From contig CM119263.1 in assembly GCA_051294375.1 (NCBI GenBank), positions 18,562,628 through 18,626,627 of the forward strand: a DNA stretch of 64,000 nt. The letters are read 5' to 3'. Position 1 is the stretch's first letter. Each line of letters begins with the position of its first letter. This document shows positions 37,830 through 50,732 of this stretch, in pieces. This DNA comes from Paraspadella gotoi. Its lineage: Eukaryota; Chaetognatha. A program made the position numbers and the translations under genes. The notes under the pieces are model-generated. The model saw nothing but the letters and a program-made list of their open reading frames with translations. It had not been told where the DNA came from and ran no database searches.

Positions 37830-39665
37830 AAGTAAATGTACTTATGTTTTCTTCCATTTAAACTCATTTCCCACTGGCAAAATTCCTGTCAAAACTTTAT
37901 ATCTAGCTTCTTCACACACTTTCCTACCCGCTCACAAAATCTCATTTCTCAATCTATTATGGGTTAAATTAAGTAAAAATTGTCAAGTAAATGCTGACTT
38001 CATTATTTTGTTTCATTTTAAATCTCAGTTCACTTTTCGTACGTTGTCCACCGGAAAACTTTATATCAAGCATCGTTACACATTTTTCTACCCAACAAAA
38101 AATTTGAACTCAATCTATCCACCAATTATGATTAAATTAGAGTTACTTTTGGTTAAAATAATTAAAAATATTTTAGTAAATGCGACTTATGTTTTTCCTC
38201 TTATAACTCACACGATTCCGTCGAAACTTATATTCCAGCTTTATCACACACTTTCCTACCCACACACAAAATTTCTTCCAATCCAACCAGCCAATCACGA
38301 AGTATTGGAGCTTTTTGCTAAGGTTAGACGGCATGACGGATTGATTTGACTGATTAATTTTTATTGATTATTAATTAACTTAATGATTATTAACTGATTA
38401 ATTATTTGATTTATTAATACATCCTGTATATACATTTAATTATTAAAGGAAAAAAGAAGATCATAATCAATTAGTGAAACAGGTTTTTTTGTTTTTTTTT
38501 CCATTTAAACTCCATTTCCACTCAAAAGATTCCCATCGAAACTTGGTTTCCTGTTCAATCACACACTTTTTCTTACTCACATTACAAAATTCCAGGTCAT
38601 CGATAAATTAAGTTGGTAATAAGCTAACTTGTTCAACTTGCATAATTTAATCAACTTGCATAATGGTTGGTCAACTGACATTATATTTTGGTCAACTGAC
38701 ATTAATTTTGTACGTCAACTGAATAATTTGGTCAACTGACATAATTTGAATCAATTTAAGATTAATTTGGGTCAACCGCATAATTTGTAGTACAGACTTG
38801 CATAATTTTATCAACTTGGCCTAATTTGGTCAACTAGCATAATTTTGCGTCAACTGGCATAATTTGCTTCAACTAAAGGCATGATTTGGTCAACTGGCAT
38901 GATTGGTCAACAGGCATAATTTGTGTCAACTTGCAGAACTTGATTCCAACTTGGCAGAATTTGGTCAAAACTGGCATAATTTGCGTGGAACTTTAAGAAT
39001 TTTGTCAACTGGCATATTTTTGTCAATGCGCATAATTGCCCGTCAATCAATCAATCATCAATCAACAATCAGAGACGGAGAGAGCAGAGAGGAAACTTTA
39101 AAAAATTCAAATAAATGTGTCTTTTGGTTTTTCTATTTGAACTCTTTTCCACTTCCTACGATTTCCATCACAAAAGAATTTATATTCCAGCGTTTATCAC
39201 ATACCTTTTGGCCTACCCACGGACCACAAAATTCCATTTTTCGATTTTTATTTCCTTTAATTTTTAATTTAATAAACATAATATTATTGAGAAATTTAAG
39301 CAAGTAAAAATAACTTTTAAGAAATATGACTTGTGTTTTTTTCCATTTTTAACTCATTTTGTCTCACTCGCACGATTCCATCGAAACTTTATATCCAGCT
39401 ACAATCTCACAACTTCCCATACCTCATACCAAATTTTCAAGTTCAATTGCCGCTACAGTTCCACTCATTGCAGAATTGGCGTTCAAATAGTTGAAATATA
39501 ATTTTTTGGTTTTTTTTCCATTCTAAACAATTTCCAACTCGCACCGATTCCTCAAACTTATATATCCATCTTCAATCACACTTGTTTCGCCTACCCACAC
39601 ACAAAATTTCATGACCAACTTCCACATCCATCCAATCACGAGTAATTGGAAAGTTTTTTTGCTAA
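37830..39665. repeat. Diverged 150-190 bp tandem repeat family
   Basis: About seven copies begin near 37830, 37980, 38175, 38480, 39105, 39320 and 39490. The shared order is an AT-rich start, TTTTTTCCATTTAAACTCATTT, CGATTCCATCGAAACTT, ATATCCAGCTT, ATCACACACTTTCCTACCC and CACAAAATTTC. The last copy continues into AATCACGAGTAATTGG and the (GGAC)n tract. Copies are interrupted by a 20-bp repeat array (38612-39045). Spacing and quality vary, so the exact unit length is uncertain. Confidence 0.7.
38612..39045. repeat. 20-bp tandem repeat GGTCAACTGGCATAATTT
   Basis: About twenty degenerate copies of (T)GGTCAACT(G/T)(G/A)CATAATTT with frequent one-base indels. The indel noise could be real divergence or poor base calling in filled sequence. 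Confidence 0.85.
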
Positions 39666-39666
39666 G

Positions 39667-39722
39667 GGGACGGACGGACGGACGGACGGATCGGAACGGA
39701 CGGACAGACGGACGGACGGACA
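39667..39722. repeat. (GGAC)n tetranucleotide tract
   Basis: About thirteen GGAC units with two interruptions (GGATCGGAAC, GGACAGAC). It directly follows the last copy of the 150-190 bp repeat, as if it were its tail. Confidence 0.95.
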
Positions 39723-39879
39723 TTCGTTTTTTTTTTTGCATAATTTCTCATCATAATTCGATGTTCTGACATGATATAACGGGTTGTGTGCCCGACAATA
39801 TTGAGGGGGCGGACCGACGGACCGAAAAAGGAGTTAATAGACGTCGGGATCTGCCTGATAAGGCCCAGATCCGACTAAA

Positions 39880-40220
39880 AAGAGAAGGGAAAGAATGAAA
39901 TTCATTCGAACCGCAATCGGCGAAACAATAGCAAACTTCTCGGCAGTCGTTTTCCATTGGCAGATTTGAAGAGAGAGCAGAGAGATGAGAGAGAGAGAAA
40001 TAGCACGAGAGAGAGAGAGAGACGAGAGAGAGAGAGGAGATGAGCAGAGAAGGACGGAAGACGAGAGAGAGAGACTGAATGAATGAGGAGACGAAAATAA
40101 ATCTGCGGCGGAAATGCGAGAGAAAGAGAAAAAGGGAACATAAAAGCGGAGAGGAGTGCATTTGGAGGGCCGCATAAAAAAGGTCATCCATGCTAAATGG
40201 ATCGAGCTGTCCGTCGTCCT
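39880..40220. repeat. Dispersed duplication, copy F
   Basis: Counterpart of 36541-36896 in the same orientation, 3.3 kb downstream. It runs on without a gap into GTCGTCCTGGGATTG, where copy E is cut off. Confidence 0.88.
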
Positions 40221-41766
40221 GGGATTGAAAAGTAGGGGGCGGGGGGGGGCAGGGAGAAGTCGAGAGCGAACGTTTGCCTTTTCTTGGTTCGTGCGTCTGA
40301 GCTTCTCTCCTTTTTTTCAATTCTGATTGAAAAAAAGATTTATATAAATTAAATTCTTTTTTTCAAAAACTTTTGAGAAAAGAAAACTCGAAAAATTGCT
40401 TTCAGAATAAAATTTTTAAATCGTCAATCAAGTATATAATCAGTATTGACTACCAAGTAAATTATTCACAACGTGGGACGCATCGTGATCATTTTCCATC
40501 ACCTCACATTATTATGATATTCCTTCGAGTTCCGACGAGATTTCTCCGAGAATCGCAAAGTGAGATTTCACTTCTTTCCCCGGAGGTGGCACCTGCTCTC
40601 AGTCGTCTCTCGAGGTGGCACCTGCTTCATCTCGTCCCTTGAGTTCTCGTGGAGATTTTGCATTTCCTCGTTAATCTGTTCCGGATAATCACGTCCCGCG
40701 CGCGCGAGCGGCGAACGGTAATAATAGATATCGCGTGCGCCCTGGATGATTTAGATGTGAGGCAGTAGGATTTTTTTTCTTTTTTCGGCTTCGTACCCTT
40801 TTCGTGTACGCGGCTAAAATATGCGCGGGGAAAAATAGGACACGGACATTTCGATACGGTGGAATTATAGCCTCGATAAAAAAATATATTAAGCGCAAAA
40901 AATTACTTAGATTTTTTTACGAGGAGAATTCGGTTCGGTGGATTTTTACTCATCCGTTTCCAATCTATATATTTGCTCCTTGTATGCTCCTTAGGATTCC
41001 GTGTCTGAATATATTAAGTTGAGCTTTTCGTGTCCGCTTCTCATCGCAACTTGTTGCGAGTTTGTTTAACGATCGGTGATAAAAATCCCAAATGGGACAA
41101 ACATCTTCGGAGTCGTCCAGCGTGAAATGCGCGTAAGACATCCCTCCAACGTGCACATTTCACAAACACGCAAGTTTGGAAAGACTCTTTCATCTTATGA
41201 CTACATTACACGTCTCAAACATGCTTTCTCTTCATCCAAAGTGCCCCGCGCCGCCAGTCACCACCTGCATTTCATTCCTCTTAAAAGTTCTACACGACTT
41301 TCTGTGACTCGCACGCATTCCCCGACCGACGTGCATTCCTCCACGCGCCGGCGAGCGTGCATTCCGCCGGCCGCTTTGCATTATTCATTAGTCAGCGTCG
41401 GAGGTGGGGAAGGAGAGGTGGGACGAAAGGAGGAGGTAAACAATGAGGAGGAGAGGGAAGAGGAGGAGGAGGATGAAGAGGAATGCGTGCCCTCGAGTTC
41501 AAAGCCATAGAGTCATGCTCATGCGCCTTATCAGGAACGGGGCAACGAGAGGCCGACGCATTCGCATCCCTTGAAAAATTCACAACTTCACCTCGACTTG
41601 TTACCGTTTCTCTCTCTCTCTCTCTGTCTCTATCTCCCTCTTCCTCTTTCATTTTTATTCCCCATTTTTTCCTCTCTCCATTTTTTCCTACTATATCTCT
41701 CGGCGCCCCTCCTTTTTTTTGCCTTCCTTGTTACCTCCGATTTCTCTATTCCTTCGTTTCTTTGCA

Positions 41767-41878
<112 letters not shown>

Positions 41879-42873
41879 TTATCGAATTTATATTTCATGC
41901 GGCTTCTCCCTTCACGCTCACCCGTTTCTTTCTCCCTATTATTCCTTCCTTAAATAAATTATCGAGTGAAACCTTCTCGTCCAAGAGGGCCATTTGTTTC
42001 GCTCTTCACGACAACGAGGTTTAGTGAATAAAACTCCAAAACAAGACACAATTCGATCGGTCACTTGGGGTACACAAATGAGGTATTAAAAGGAATAATT
42101 CTCCTGGATAATTTCTACCCATTAGATATTTTGTGAAACAAAATTGGCGGCAATAACTGGTCGTTTATAAATGAAACGCCTGAGGTAGTCGTCTTCACGT
42201 AATGATCCGTTCCCAATGGATTTCACGGTTTATCTCTGCTCAGTTGTGAGACTCACCGTATCCTTTCAACCTCTCACTTCTCTCACATCTCCAATTTCCT
42301 TCATCACTTCTCGTCTTCATCTTCCTTCACGAATTTCCCACTGGGTCTTTAATCCCTATTCCCATATTCACCGCATTTCAACTCGTGCAAGTGCCTCTCT
42401 CCTCCTCTTCCTCTCTCTCTCTCAGTCTCTCTCTCTCTCGCCTTCTGCTCAGGTCTCTCTCTTTCCTCTTCTCTTCTCGTCTTCTCTCTCTCTCTTCGTA
42501 TTCTGCTCGTCAGCATTTTCCCTCGACGCATTTCCTCTCCGACGTCACGTCGAGAGGCGACGCGACTGCCATCCCGTGGCTTCCGAGGATTGACCCCTGG
42601 CGAGATGCCAGAACTCCTCTCACTCTCTCTCTCGCCACACGCTCGCCCATTCTGAGCGACTCATACAGCCCCTTTTGCCACTCTTCCACTAATTCTCTCC
42701 CCCCCTTTTGACCTCCTGACCAAGGGGGGGACCTTCCACCCCGACCTCCCTATTCCGCTTCAATCCCCTCCCGCAACATCGGTCAGAATCCCACATCGTT
42801 TTTTTTTCTTTTATTCTAATTACGTCCATTAAAGCGAAACTCTCGTCATAGGAAACGCCAGACGAGAGAGAGA

Positions 42874-42898
42874 NNNNNNNNNNNNNNNNNNNNNNNNN
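42874..42898. other. Assembly gap of exactly 25 N
   Basis: It lies between a GA run and a GA-rich block; the flanks may be unreliable. Confidence 0.99.
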
Positions 42899-43420
42899 CA
42901 GATGATAGAGGGAGCAGCGAGAGACGGAGAGAGTCAGGTAGATGAGAGATGTCAGCGTGTGAGGACGAGGAGAGAAGGAGCGGTGAAGGGGCCCACGGCA
43001 GCGGAGAGAGAAATGAGGAGTTGAGAATGAGTGAGAGAGAGCGCGAGGAACGAGGAGAGAGAGAGAGGAGAGAGAGAGCGAACGAGGGTGGAGAGAGAGA
43101 GTGAGAGGGGAGGAACAGAGATAGGAGGAGAGAGGAGTGCGATGGTGTGGAGAGAGGGAGCAGGTGATCGGCGAGGAGGAGAAGGTGAGAGAGGGGAGAA
43201 GAGGAGGGAGATGGAGGGAGAGAGAAGAGAGAGAGCGGGAGAGGGGATGGGGATGCCGTAGAGAGGCGGAAAGAGGGAGAAGGGTTGATGAGAGAGCAGG
43301 AGGGGAGAGTGCAGGCTCGGAGAGAGAGCAGTCGCAGAGAGAGCGGATGGGCCGTAGAGGCGAAGGAGAGTGTGGAGGACGGGCTCGAGAACGCAGATAC
43401 CGAGACGCCTGGCCTGAGCG

Positions 43421-44161
43421 ATGGAGAGAAGAGGAGGCGAGCAGAGAATAAGATGGTGGAGCCGGATCGGCCTTCACGCTCAGACGGGTGGACTGCGTCA
43501 CGCGCCATTCCTCGTCGAGCCCCATCTGGCGCAAGTCGAGACTGACGCCTTCCGTGTACTGCGTTGCGGAGGGGTTGGACAAACTTCTTGTCTCGTCGTG
43601 CTTCTGTACAGACCTCGGAGAGTGGGTCCTACAGCAGTGGAGGGTTTTGCCGCAGAGTTGGCCAGGACGACGTTCTTTACCGTCGTGGGACGTTCTTTCG
43701 CCTATACGCGTCCGGCGCTGGCATCGGAGTCTCGGTGCCGGGCGGAATTTCGTGCCTCCTGCTCAAGAGAGTTTGCCTTGCCACTCAGTTCGACCGCCGA
43801 GAGGTTCAGGAGGACTCCAGACGACGGCGCGCTTTTCAGGGCTTATGAGCGGCTCATGAGGGGGACGCCGGTAGGTGTTCCGCTCAGATTGCTGTCCTTT
43901 CTGTCGCGCTGGAGAACGCTCTCAGCCAAGGTTGAGGCCTGTCGCTCGGGAGAGGCCCGGTTTGCAGTGCGACGCAGGCGACCTTGCGATCTTGCCAAGC
44001 CCCTTAGACGCCTCGTCGGGTTTGGCGGGCAGATTTTGGACCCTCTGAGTCCGAGTCTCGGTCGGCGTTTATTAGTCGACACGCCTGCCCCCTTCGGAGT
44101 TTCTCAAGGACAGTGTTCTGCCAGATTCTCCAGAGAGAGAGAGAGAGTCGGACGCCGATAA
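43421..44161 (+). CDS. Uncharacterised GC-rich ORF, doubtful
   Basis: This 246-codon frame is free of unknown bases and is the longest such frame in the window. The segment is GC-rich and stop-poor in other frames too: 43488-43859 and 43564-43848 are also open on the plus strand. That weakens the case for this frame. Residues are Arg-, Ala- and Ser-rich and I recognise no family. A short run, LVVLLYRPRRVG, faintly recalls the YRPP motif of non-LTR retrotransposon endonucleases, but the expected GDFN motif is absent. The first 50 bases lie in a purine-rich block, and the end runs into a GA repeat. It may be an exon, an element remnant or chance. Confidence 0.2.
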   Translation: MERRGGEQRIRWWSRIGLHAQTGGLRHAPFLVEPHLAQVETDAFRVLRCGGVGQTSCLVVLLYRPRRVGPTAVEGFAAELARTTFFTVVGRSFAYTRPALASESRCRAEFRASCSREFALPLSSTAERFRRTPDDGALFRAYERLMRGTPVGVPLRLLSFLSRWRTLSAKVEACRSGEARFAVRRRRPCDLAKPLRRLVGFGGQILDPLSPSLGRRLLVDTPAPFGVSQGQCSARFSRERERVGRR

Positions 44162-45018
44162 CGAGACACGGAGGTGTCCGTTTTTCGCTTGACGACTGTT
44201 TGGTTCGATGAGAGGAAGAGGCGTTTTATTAATCACCTCAACAGAAGAACTGAATTATTTTCCAGGAACGACAGAAAGAGGGAGAGATGAAAAACGAGGC
44301 TTTTATGGGAAGTTGATTAAAAATAGAAGAAATAGGAAGAAAAAGGTTATAATGTTGAAAGAACAAGTTGAGAAAAATTGACATCGAGCAGACGAGACTG
44401 ACCCAAACCTGATATTATTTGCCAAAGAGGAATTATAGATGCTAATGTTTGAGAAAAAGCTTAGGCTGCATATTTTTGTAAATATATATAAAATTATATA
44501 ATCTCGCATATTTTTTCAATATCTTCTTGCTTAAGCGTTCTGAAACTACTAGAACAAAAGATCGTTGAGACAGAAGGAGGCAAGCGCTTAGCGGGCGAAA
44601 TACGATAATAATCACCTGTGGAGGTGAATTAGTCTCTCGGAAAAGACTGCGCCTGTGAAAGGAGAAAGTTGATGGGTGAGAGAAAGGATAATAAAGGAAA
44701 AGGAGGATAATGGAATGACAAGACATTTTCAAGATAAGTGACAAAATGGTAACGAGGAAACGACGGGAAAAAATGGAAGAAATACCACTACGTTGTAAAT
44801 TTTATAAATTGTCCGGGTAAACAGTTGAGATAAGAAAATTATTATAAAATGATTACATGTATTGGTCTAAATCCTGGCATACAACTTGTTGAAATGAAAA
44901 AAATGAAATAAATACAAATTTGGGGTCTAACTTTAGTCTTTCCTCTGGGCACGACTCCCTTGCTGACTGCTTCTCAAAGAAAGTCGAAAATATTAAAACG
45001 GAAGAAAACAAATAAACA

Positions 45019-45020
<2 letters not shown>

Positions 45021-45072
<52 letters not shown>

Positions 45073-45082
45073 GAGAGAGAGG
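45021..45082. repeat. Imperfect (GA)n repeat
   Basis: GA dinucleotides with TGA, GCGA and GGGA interruptions. Confidence 0.93.
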
Positions 45083-46817
45083 GGAAGGAAGAAGTGTCGT
45101 CTACCCGGGTAGTGATGGAACCCGCGGAACAAAAAACGTGGACACAAACGGATGAAACAAAAAAGATGACAAAAGAAAAAAAAGAGAGAAAAATGGGGGA
45201 AAAAATTGTCCGCCAGATGGGACAGACAGTTGAGGCGGCGGCGGGAACCTCTCGCCTTATGTTTTCTCCCAAATCACTTTCGTTTTTGTCTTCTCTGTCG
45301 GCCAAGATCTCGGTGTTGTTGTGAGCGTGGCAAGATACGCCGTGAGTGCAAACTGTGTTTTCGTATTGCATTATGTCATGTAAGCCACGTCAGTTTTCTT
45401 TTTTAATTTTCCAGCCACCGACAGACATTATTGCGCGCCACTTAATGACGCGCCTTATGTTTCAGTCGGTGACGTGAGAACCCAGGTGTAGCGGGAAAAT
45501 TAAAAGAGTTTTGATTGCGCGCCACCCTGTGGAGAGGAGAGACGGATGGACCGAATGGGAGGGGGAGAAGATAGGACGAGGGAGAGGAGAGGGAGGGGTG
45601 GAGTTTTCTCCAACTGGACCTCTTTTTTGACCCGAGGGAATGTCAGCCGAGGAGGTTCGGTTGGGTGGGAGTTTGGAGTAAGTGAGATTTTCACTTTATT
45701 CGACGTCTTTGTCATTGAATTGCTTCAGGAAGTAGAACAATGTGCATTATCGTGGATCATCATCATCTTCCATCGACATTCATCATTTCATCGTCATCGA
45801 TCATCATCCTGGGTCGTGTCTGTCGTCATCGTATTCATTATCGTCGTAGTCTGGTCGACGTATTTATTTTTAAATTTTTTGAAAATAGAGACGTCGAAAT
45901 AGCTCTGGCAATATTGGTTGTTACTAAACATTTTACTATTGTTTCCTCATGTTTATTGTTCCAATTCATGTAATTATAGCTTTGTATTTAATCTGGAATT
46001 TTAAATTGTGTTTTTTTCCGGTTCTACTGTTTTCGCTTTCGTGTTTTTTACTCTCTTTTTTTTTAATGCGGAGAAAAAAAAACCCGGGTTTTTTTAAAAA
46101 TTAGAGGAAAAAATGAACAATATAATATATTAAAAATCGCCGCAGACGAAGGGATGGTGGTGATATTATTTTATCCTGTTTTTCTTAATAGAAAAAATTC
46201 AATAAAATAATAGGTTAGGACGTAATCTCATCGAATGAGACCCGATTCTTTTTTTAAACACTTCAATTAATATTTGGTTTTTAATTCTACATAGTCTAAT
46301 CGGACCTCTCATTCCACCGCTGCAAAGATTTTTTTCATTTCTCTCCCTCTCTCTCACGTGCTCTACTCTCTCTCTCGTCCCTCTCCTCTTCTCTCTCTCT
46401 CTCCTTCGTCTTCTCTCTCTCTCTCTCCAAACCCTTTCAGGTCCACCAACAAGCCGCAGAGAAACCCTTTTCAACCCGGAGGCGTGGGTCGGCGTCGGGG
46501 TTTTTAGTCACCCGGCATTTCACAAATTTTGTTCATTTCACCGGGCTCATGCGCCGCTCCCTCGGGTATTGAGGCCGCGTCACAAAAAATACTTGTTTGA
46601 ACTTTCACTTCAAATCTTGTGAGCAAAATTCACTTCACAGAAGAACGAATAAAAACTCTGATGGGACGAGAATTAATTCAAATTATCACTGAATATCACA
46701 AACATCTTGCGCAAACTCGCTTAAAAAAAATAAAATCTGCCACAGAAATCGGGCAGGATCGCGCACGTTCCCATTCGTTTAAGCCTTTTGCTCGCCTGCG
46801 TTCACGGAACTCAATCC

Positions 46818-46879
46818 AAGCTTGCTGTCACGATGAGTGAAGCTTCCTGTCAGAATGTTTGATAAGCTTACCCCGTCAC
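46818..46879. repeat. 22-24 bp tandem repeat, target of the hAT insertion
   Basis: Units start with AAGCTT at 46818, 46840 and 46864. The third unit is split by the hAT element and finishes after it, and a fourth unit starts at 50951. The shared core is AAGCTT(G/C)CTGTCA followed by an ATG/GTG-type tail. Removing the element and one target duplication restores an even four-unit array. Confidence 0.75.
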
Positions 46880-47088
46880 CAGGGATGTGGGACCGGAGCT
46901 GCGGAGCCGGCAGCTGGAGCCTCCGGAGCCTGAGCATTTTTTGTGCCAGGAGCGGAGCCGGGAGCCGGAGCCAGAATTTTATCTAGCCGTAGCCGGAGCT
47001 GGAGCCGCGTAGACGAAAAAATTTTGACCGGGAAGCCTCGGAGCTGGAGCGCAGGGCCGACAATAAAAATGCCGGCTCCAGCTCCATA
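46880..47088. repeat. Left subterminal GGAGCC array of the hAT element
   Basis: GGAGCCGGAGC-type blocks alternate with A/T-rich spacers (CATTTTTTGTG, GAATTTTATCTA, GAAAAAATTTTGA). It ends with the motif inverted (GGCTCCAGCTCCAT). Such subterminal motifs are the usual transposase-binding sites of hAT elements; that role is inferred. Confidence 0.85.
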
Positions 47089-49679
47089 GAAATAAAATAA
47101 GTTATAATTATCAAATTTAAAAAAAAGTATTTAAAAAAATATTAATATTTGATTTTTATTAGTTCATGAAAATTTTTTCAACTTACTTGTTTGTTACTAA
47201 TTTACTAAATTTTTCTAATTTTCATTTTTTTATTTTTTTATAATAATTTATATAATATCATATAATATTATAGTATAAGATTAAGTTAAATAATTAGATA
47301 ATTCGTTTATAGTTTTAAATCTAATTAAATTATTATAAAATACTTTCAATTTTTTTATGAGAGTAAAATTTATCCCTGAATATGCTGCTTTTGGGGCCTT
47401 AACTTAAACAGCAGTCTGAAATTAAAGGGGCAAGCTTATTCGATAAATATTTTTATAATAATTAATAATAATATAAAAGTTATTTTCTTACTAATTTTTT
47501 TTCTTATTATTATGTACTTATGCAATTTTTGTTTTACATATGTTGAAACAGTATCTCAATTTAGAAAAGAATAAAAAATTTAAGATTACGATTTAATTAG
47601 TAATACTTTTATTTTTAATTTTATAATTAATGAATCTAACAAAGTATACACATAAAACTTATCATAGTAGTTTACTGTCTTTCATAGTATTAAGGATGGA
47701 TAAGCAGTTTTTTAATATTGGAACAACTCTCGGCGGAATTTTTTATTGAGCAAAAATTAGTCAGATATGTTTTCGGACTCACAATGGGTTAGAGCCTGAG
47801 AATCAGAGAGTTTTTGAAACAACAAATTTGTTCTCTGGATGGTTAATGTTAAGTTTTGGCAGAGAGAGAGATGGCGAGAAGTTTTGTTCAACAAAGAATA
47901 GGGTAAGAGAACAGTGTGGCCCGATGTGAGGACAGCTTAAAAGGTGAGGACAAGGGAAAGAAGAAGCGAATTTTGTGAAAAGTCAAAAGAGAGAATGAGA
48001 GAGACGAGAGAAAAAAATTAATATCGAATACATTGTTAAGTGTTACAGACAGAGATATAGTAGAATAAAATTAAATAATTAACAACTTTAAGTATAAAAC
48101 TAATATTTAACCAAAATAAGAATATATTGAATAGTTTTCTAACTAAATAAAGTGAGAGAATAAAAGTGGAATTAAAGTAAAATTTGAAATGGGAAGAATA
48201 AGTGGTGAGGGATTAGTTAAGGTGGTGATAAAGTGATAGGTATTTTGGAAAGTAAGGTAAGAAGAGGCTCAAAAAAATGAGCTGGCTCCCTCCCCGGTCC
48301 CGCGGCGGGCAAATAAAGGAGATATATGATTATTATCCTTGAAAGGAGAATAAACCATACTCGGGGTATGTCGTCAATCCTTGTTATTTATAAAAGGTGC
48401 GAAAACTAAGAGTATAGACAACAAAAAGCATTTTCGGCGTCAAGTCAGCGAGTTTGAAAAAGGGACTAGGGCCGAGGGAATAATGGAATATTAATAAGCC
48501 TTCCTCACCCTGAATGAACCAAATGAAATAATAAAAACCGCTAACCCTAAATTAATTTAATCTTATTTGTCTCTTGGTGAGAGAGTGTGTCTACAGCAGG
48601 CCATTTTTTTCAGCCCGCCTAAGCCTAAACCTTTTAATTCTTCATGCCAAGGCCTAAAAATCCTAACGTATTTTTAGTGCTGACAAGTGAGGCGTGACAC
48701 AGCCCCGCCCGCTACAAAAAAAATCGTCATTTACAAATTTTTGTAAATTTTTTTTTGTTAAACTGAAAAAGTTTTTCTCAATAAACACCTATATCATTTG
48801 ATTAACCAAATTTTATATTGATTGGTTTTGATTTTGACTTGGCGCAACTGATGCAGCCAGAAAAGTTCGCTTCAAATTTGTGTTTTCATTTTTTAAAACT
48901 TTTATTTTATAACCTTTGAACCCTATTTTTGTTTACAAAACTTTATATAAAAATATTTTAATATATTCTGAAAGCTTGTTTAAAGTTTTAAAAATATAAA
49001 GAATAGGTGCAAATTAAACAATTACTTGTAAATATTAAAAAATAGCGTGATCTAGCCTTTAAGGTGTGTATTCAAATTACAAAAAAATGTCTTCCTTTGC
49101 TGCTTAAAAGAGCAGTTTTTTTGGAATAATTATTAAATTATTGTGTAAGCTATTTTAATTTAGTTTTTGTTAATCTTTTTATGGAGTCTTATATATAAAC
49201 AATAATTGGCTTAGTGCTGTGAGGACTATAGTTAGGAATAGGTCAGATATCTACAAAAAAAGTTATTTTAAGTATTTGTATTATTTCTCCATTTTTCGGG
49301 ATTATCTAAATTAAACTAAAGCTGGGTAGTTATTTTCACGTCTAGAATTATATTCTTTAGAATATATCATTTTTTCAAATAATGAATTTTCGGTTTGTGT
49401 CTCTCTAAATAATTTTCAAAAAAACAAAAAAGAATAAGGGATTGCATTAATACAATGTGTAAAAATTGTTTTTTTAAAAATGTTTGTAATAAAGTTAGAC
49501 GATTTTAAAATTAAATTAAATTAAACTTAAAATTTAAAGCAAACTTTTTCGACTGGTGTCCATTATCAAATCAGAATCATAACCCCTAATAAATTAAAAT
49601 GATATATAAATGTTTTTCTAGGTTTTACTATAAAAAAAATCCTTTCAGATTAAAAATAATCTTCACAATTTGCAAATGG

Positions 49680-50460
49680 ACCTATAACACTGAAACACTA
49701 CCCAAAGCTTCCCGGTGTGAGCTCCATGCCTTTCCCCCCATCCGTAACGCCAGGTCTATGTAGGCCTCCCACATATCATTTCCGATCCTCAACCGCTAAC
49801 ACCCTTTCGACTCAGCTAACTGCTAGTCTTCCTAAACCCTAACCCTTGAACCCAGGGCCCTTCTTGTTTAACTCATTTCCTCTCGACCCCTAATCCATGA
49901 AACCCCAGACCCTTGGCCTCCAAAGTACATCTCTTTGCCTAACCCAAACCTAACTGCCTTTGATGCATCAAACCATGGGCTTTTTCCCTAACCGAGGCCT
50001 CTGTTCAACTCCATGCTTTTCTCCCAAATCGTAAACCCTAACTCGGGCCGGGGCTTCCCAATATCTCTGTGCCCTTAACCCTAACTCCTATCCGCCTCCC
50101 ATTCAACTTCATTGCCTTTCTCCTTAACCCCTAACCTCCTGATACCCAGGACCGGCTCCCTTATATATTCGTACTTCAACTTTATTCCCTAATATCCATG
50201 CCGAGTTTACCTTCCCCTTTAACCCTTAATTGGCCGGCTTTTGTTTTTAAAAATTTACCTAAAATTGACATTAACCCTAAACCATAACCCTTAAATACTT
50301 AACTTTTAAGCCTTTACCCTAAATTACTCTCAACCAACCCTAATTATTACCACTCAACCTTAACCCAAAACCAAACCAACTCAACCCCTAAATCTAACCT
50401 TTAAACTTATCTCAACCCTAATAAACCTTAACCATAATCTGAGTTTTAAGTAAAATCACC
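49680..50460. repeat. Degenerate CCCTAA-rich, telomere-like array
   Basis: TAACCCTAAC, AAACCCTAAC and CCTTAACCCTAA recur many times, on one strand only. They are embedded in longer diverged units of roughly 90-150 bases that share (T)TCAACTCCATGCCTTTCTCCC and CCCAGG. The + strand of this stretch has little guanine. CCCTAA is the complement of the common animal telomere hexamer TTAGGG, whereas most insects use TTAGG. It may be an old interstitial telomere tract or an unrelated satellite. Confidence 0.65.
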
Positions 50461-50732
50461 CCATTAAAGATTTACATAATTTATTAATAAATTTACAATT
50501 AAATTATTTCAAAAGTGAGGATGTCACCAAAAAAAAATTAAAAAAAATATTGCTATTATTTAATATAGAATATAAATTTTTAATATATAATAATTTTTTA
50601 AATATATTAAATATATATATATGTATTAATATAAAATAAATATTAAATTATAATTAAAAATATAATTATATAATTTAAAGATTATATTATAAATAGTTAA
50701 TTTCTTAAATTTTTAAGAAAATGTATATAGTA

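Noticed and set aside
37522-38349. 275-codon plus-strand frame
   Set aside because: It crosses three diverged copies of the 150-190 bp tandem repeat and CT patches; no domain is visible and the AT-rich codons look random.
47100-49680. Transposase remnant inside the hAT element
   Set aside because: No frame of 60 codons or more occurs in this AT-rich interior, and no hAT domain motif could be read in short pieces.
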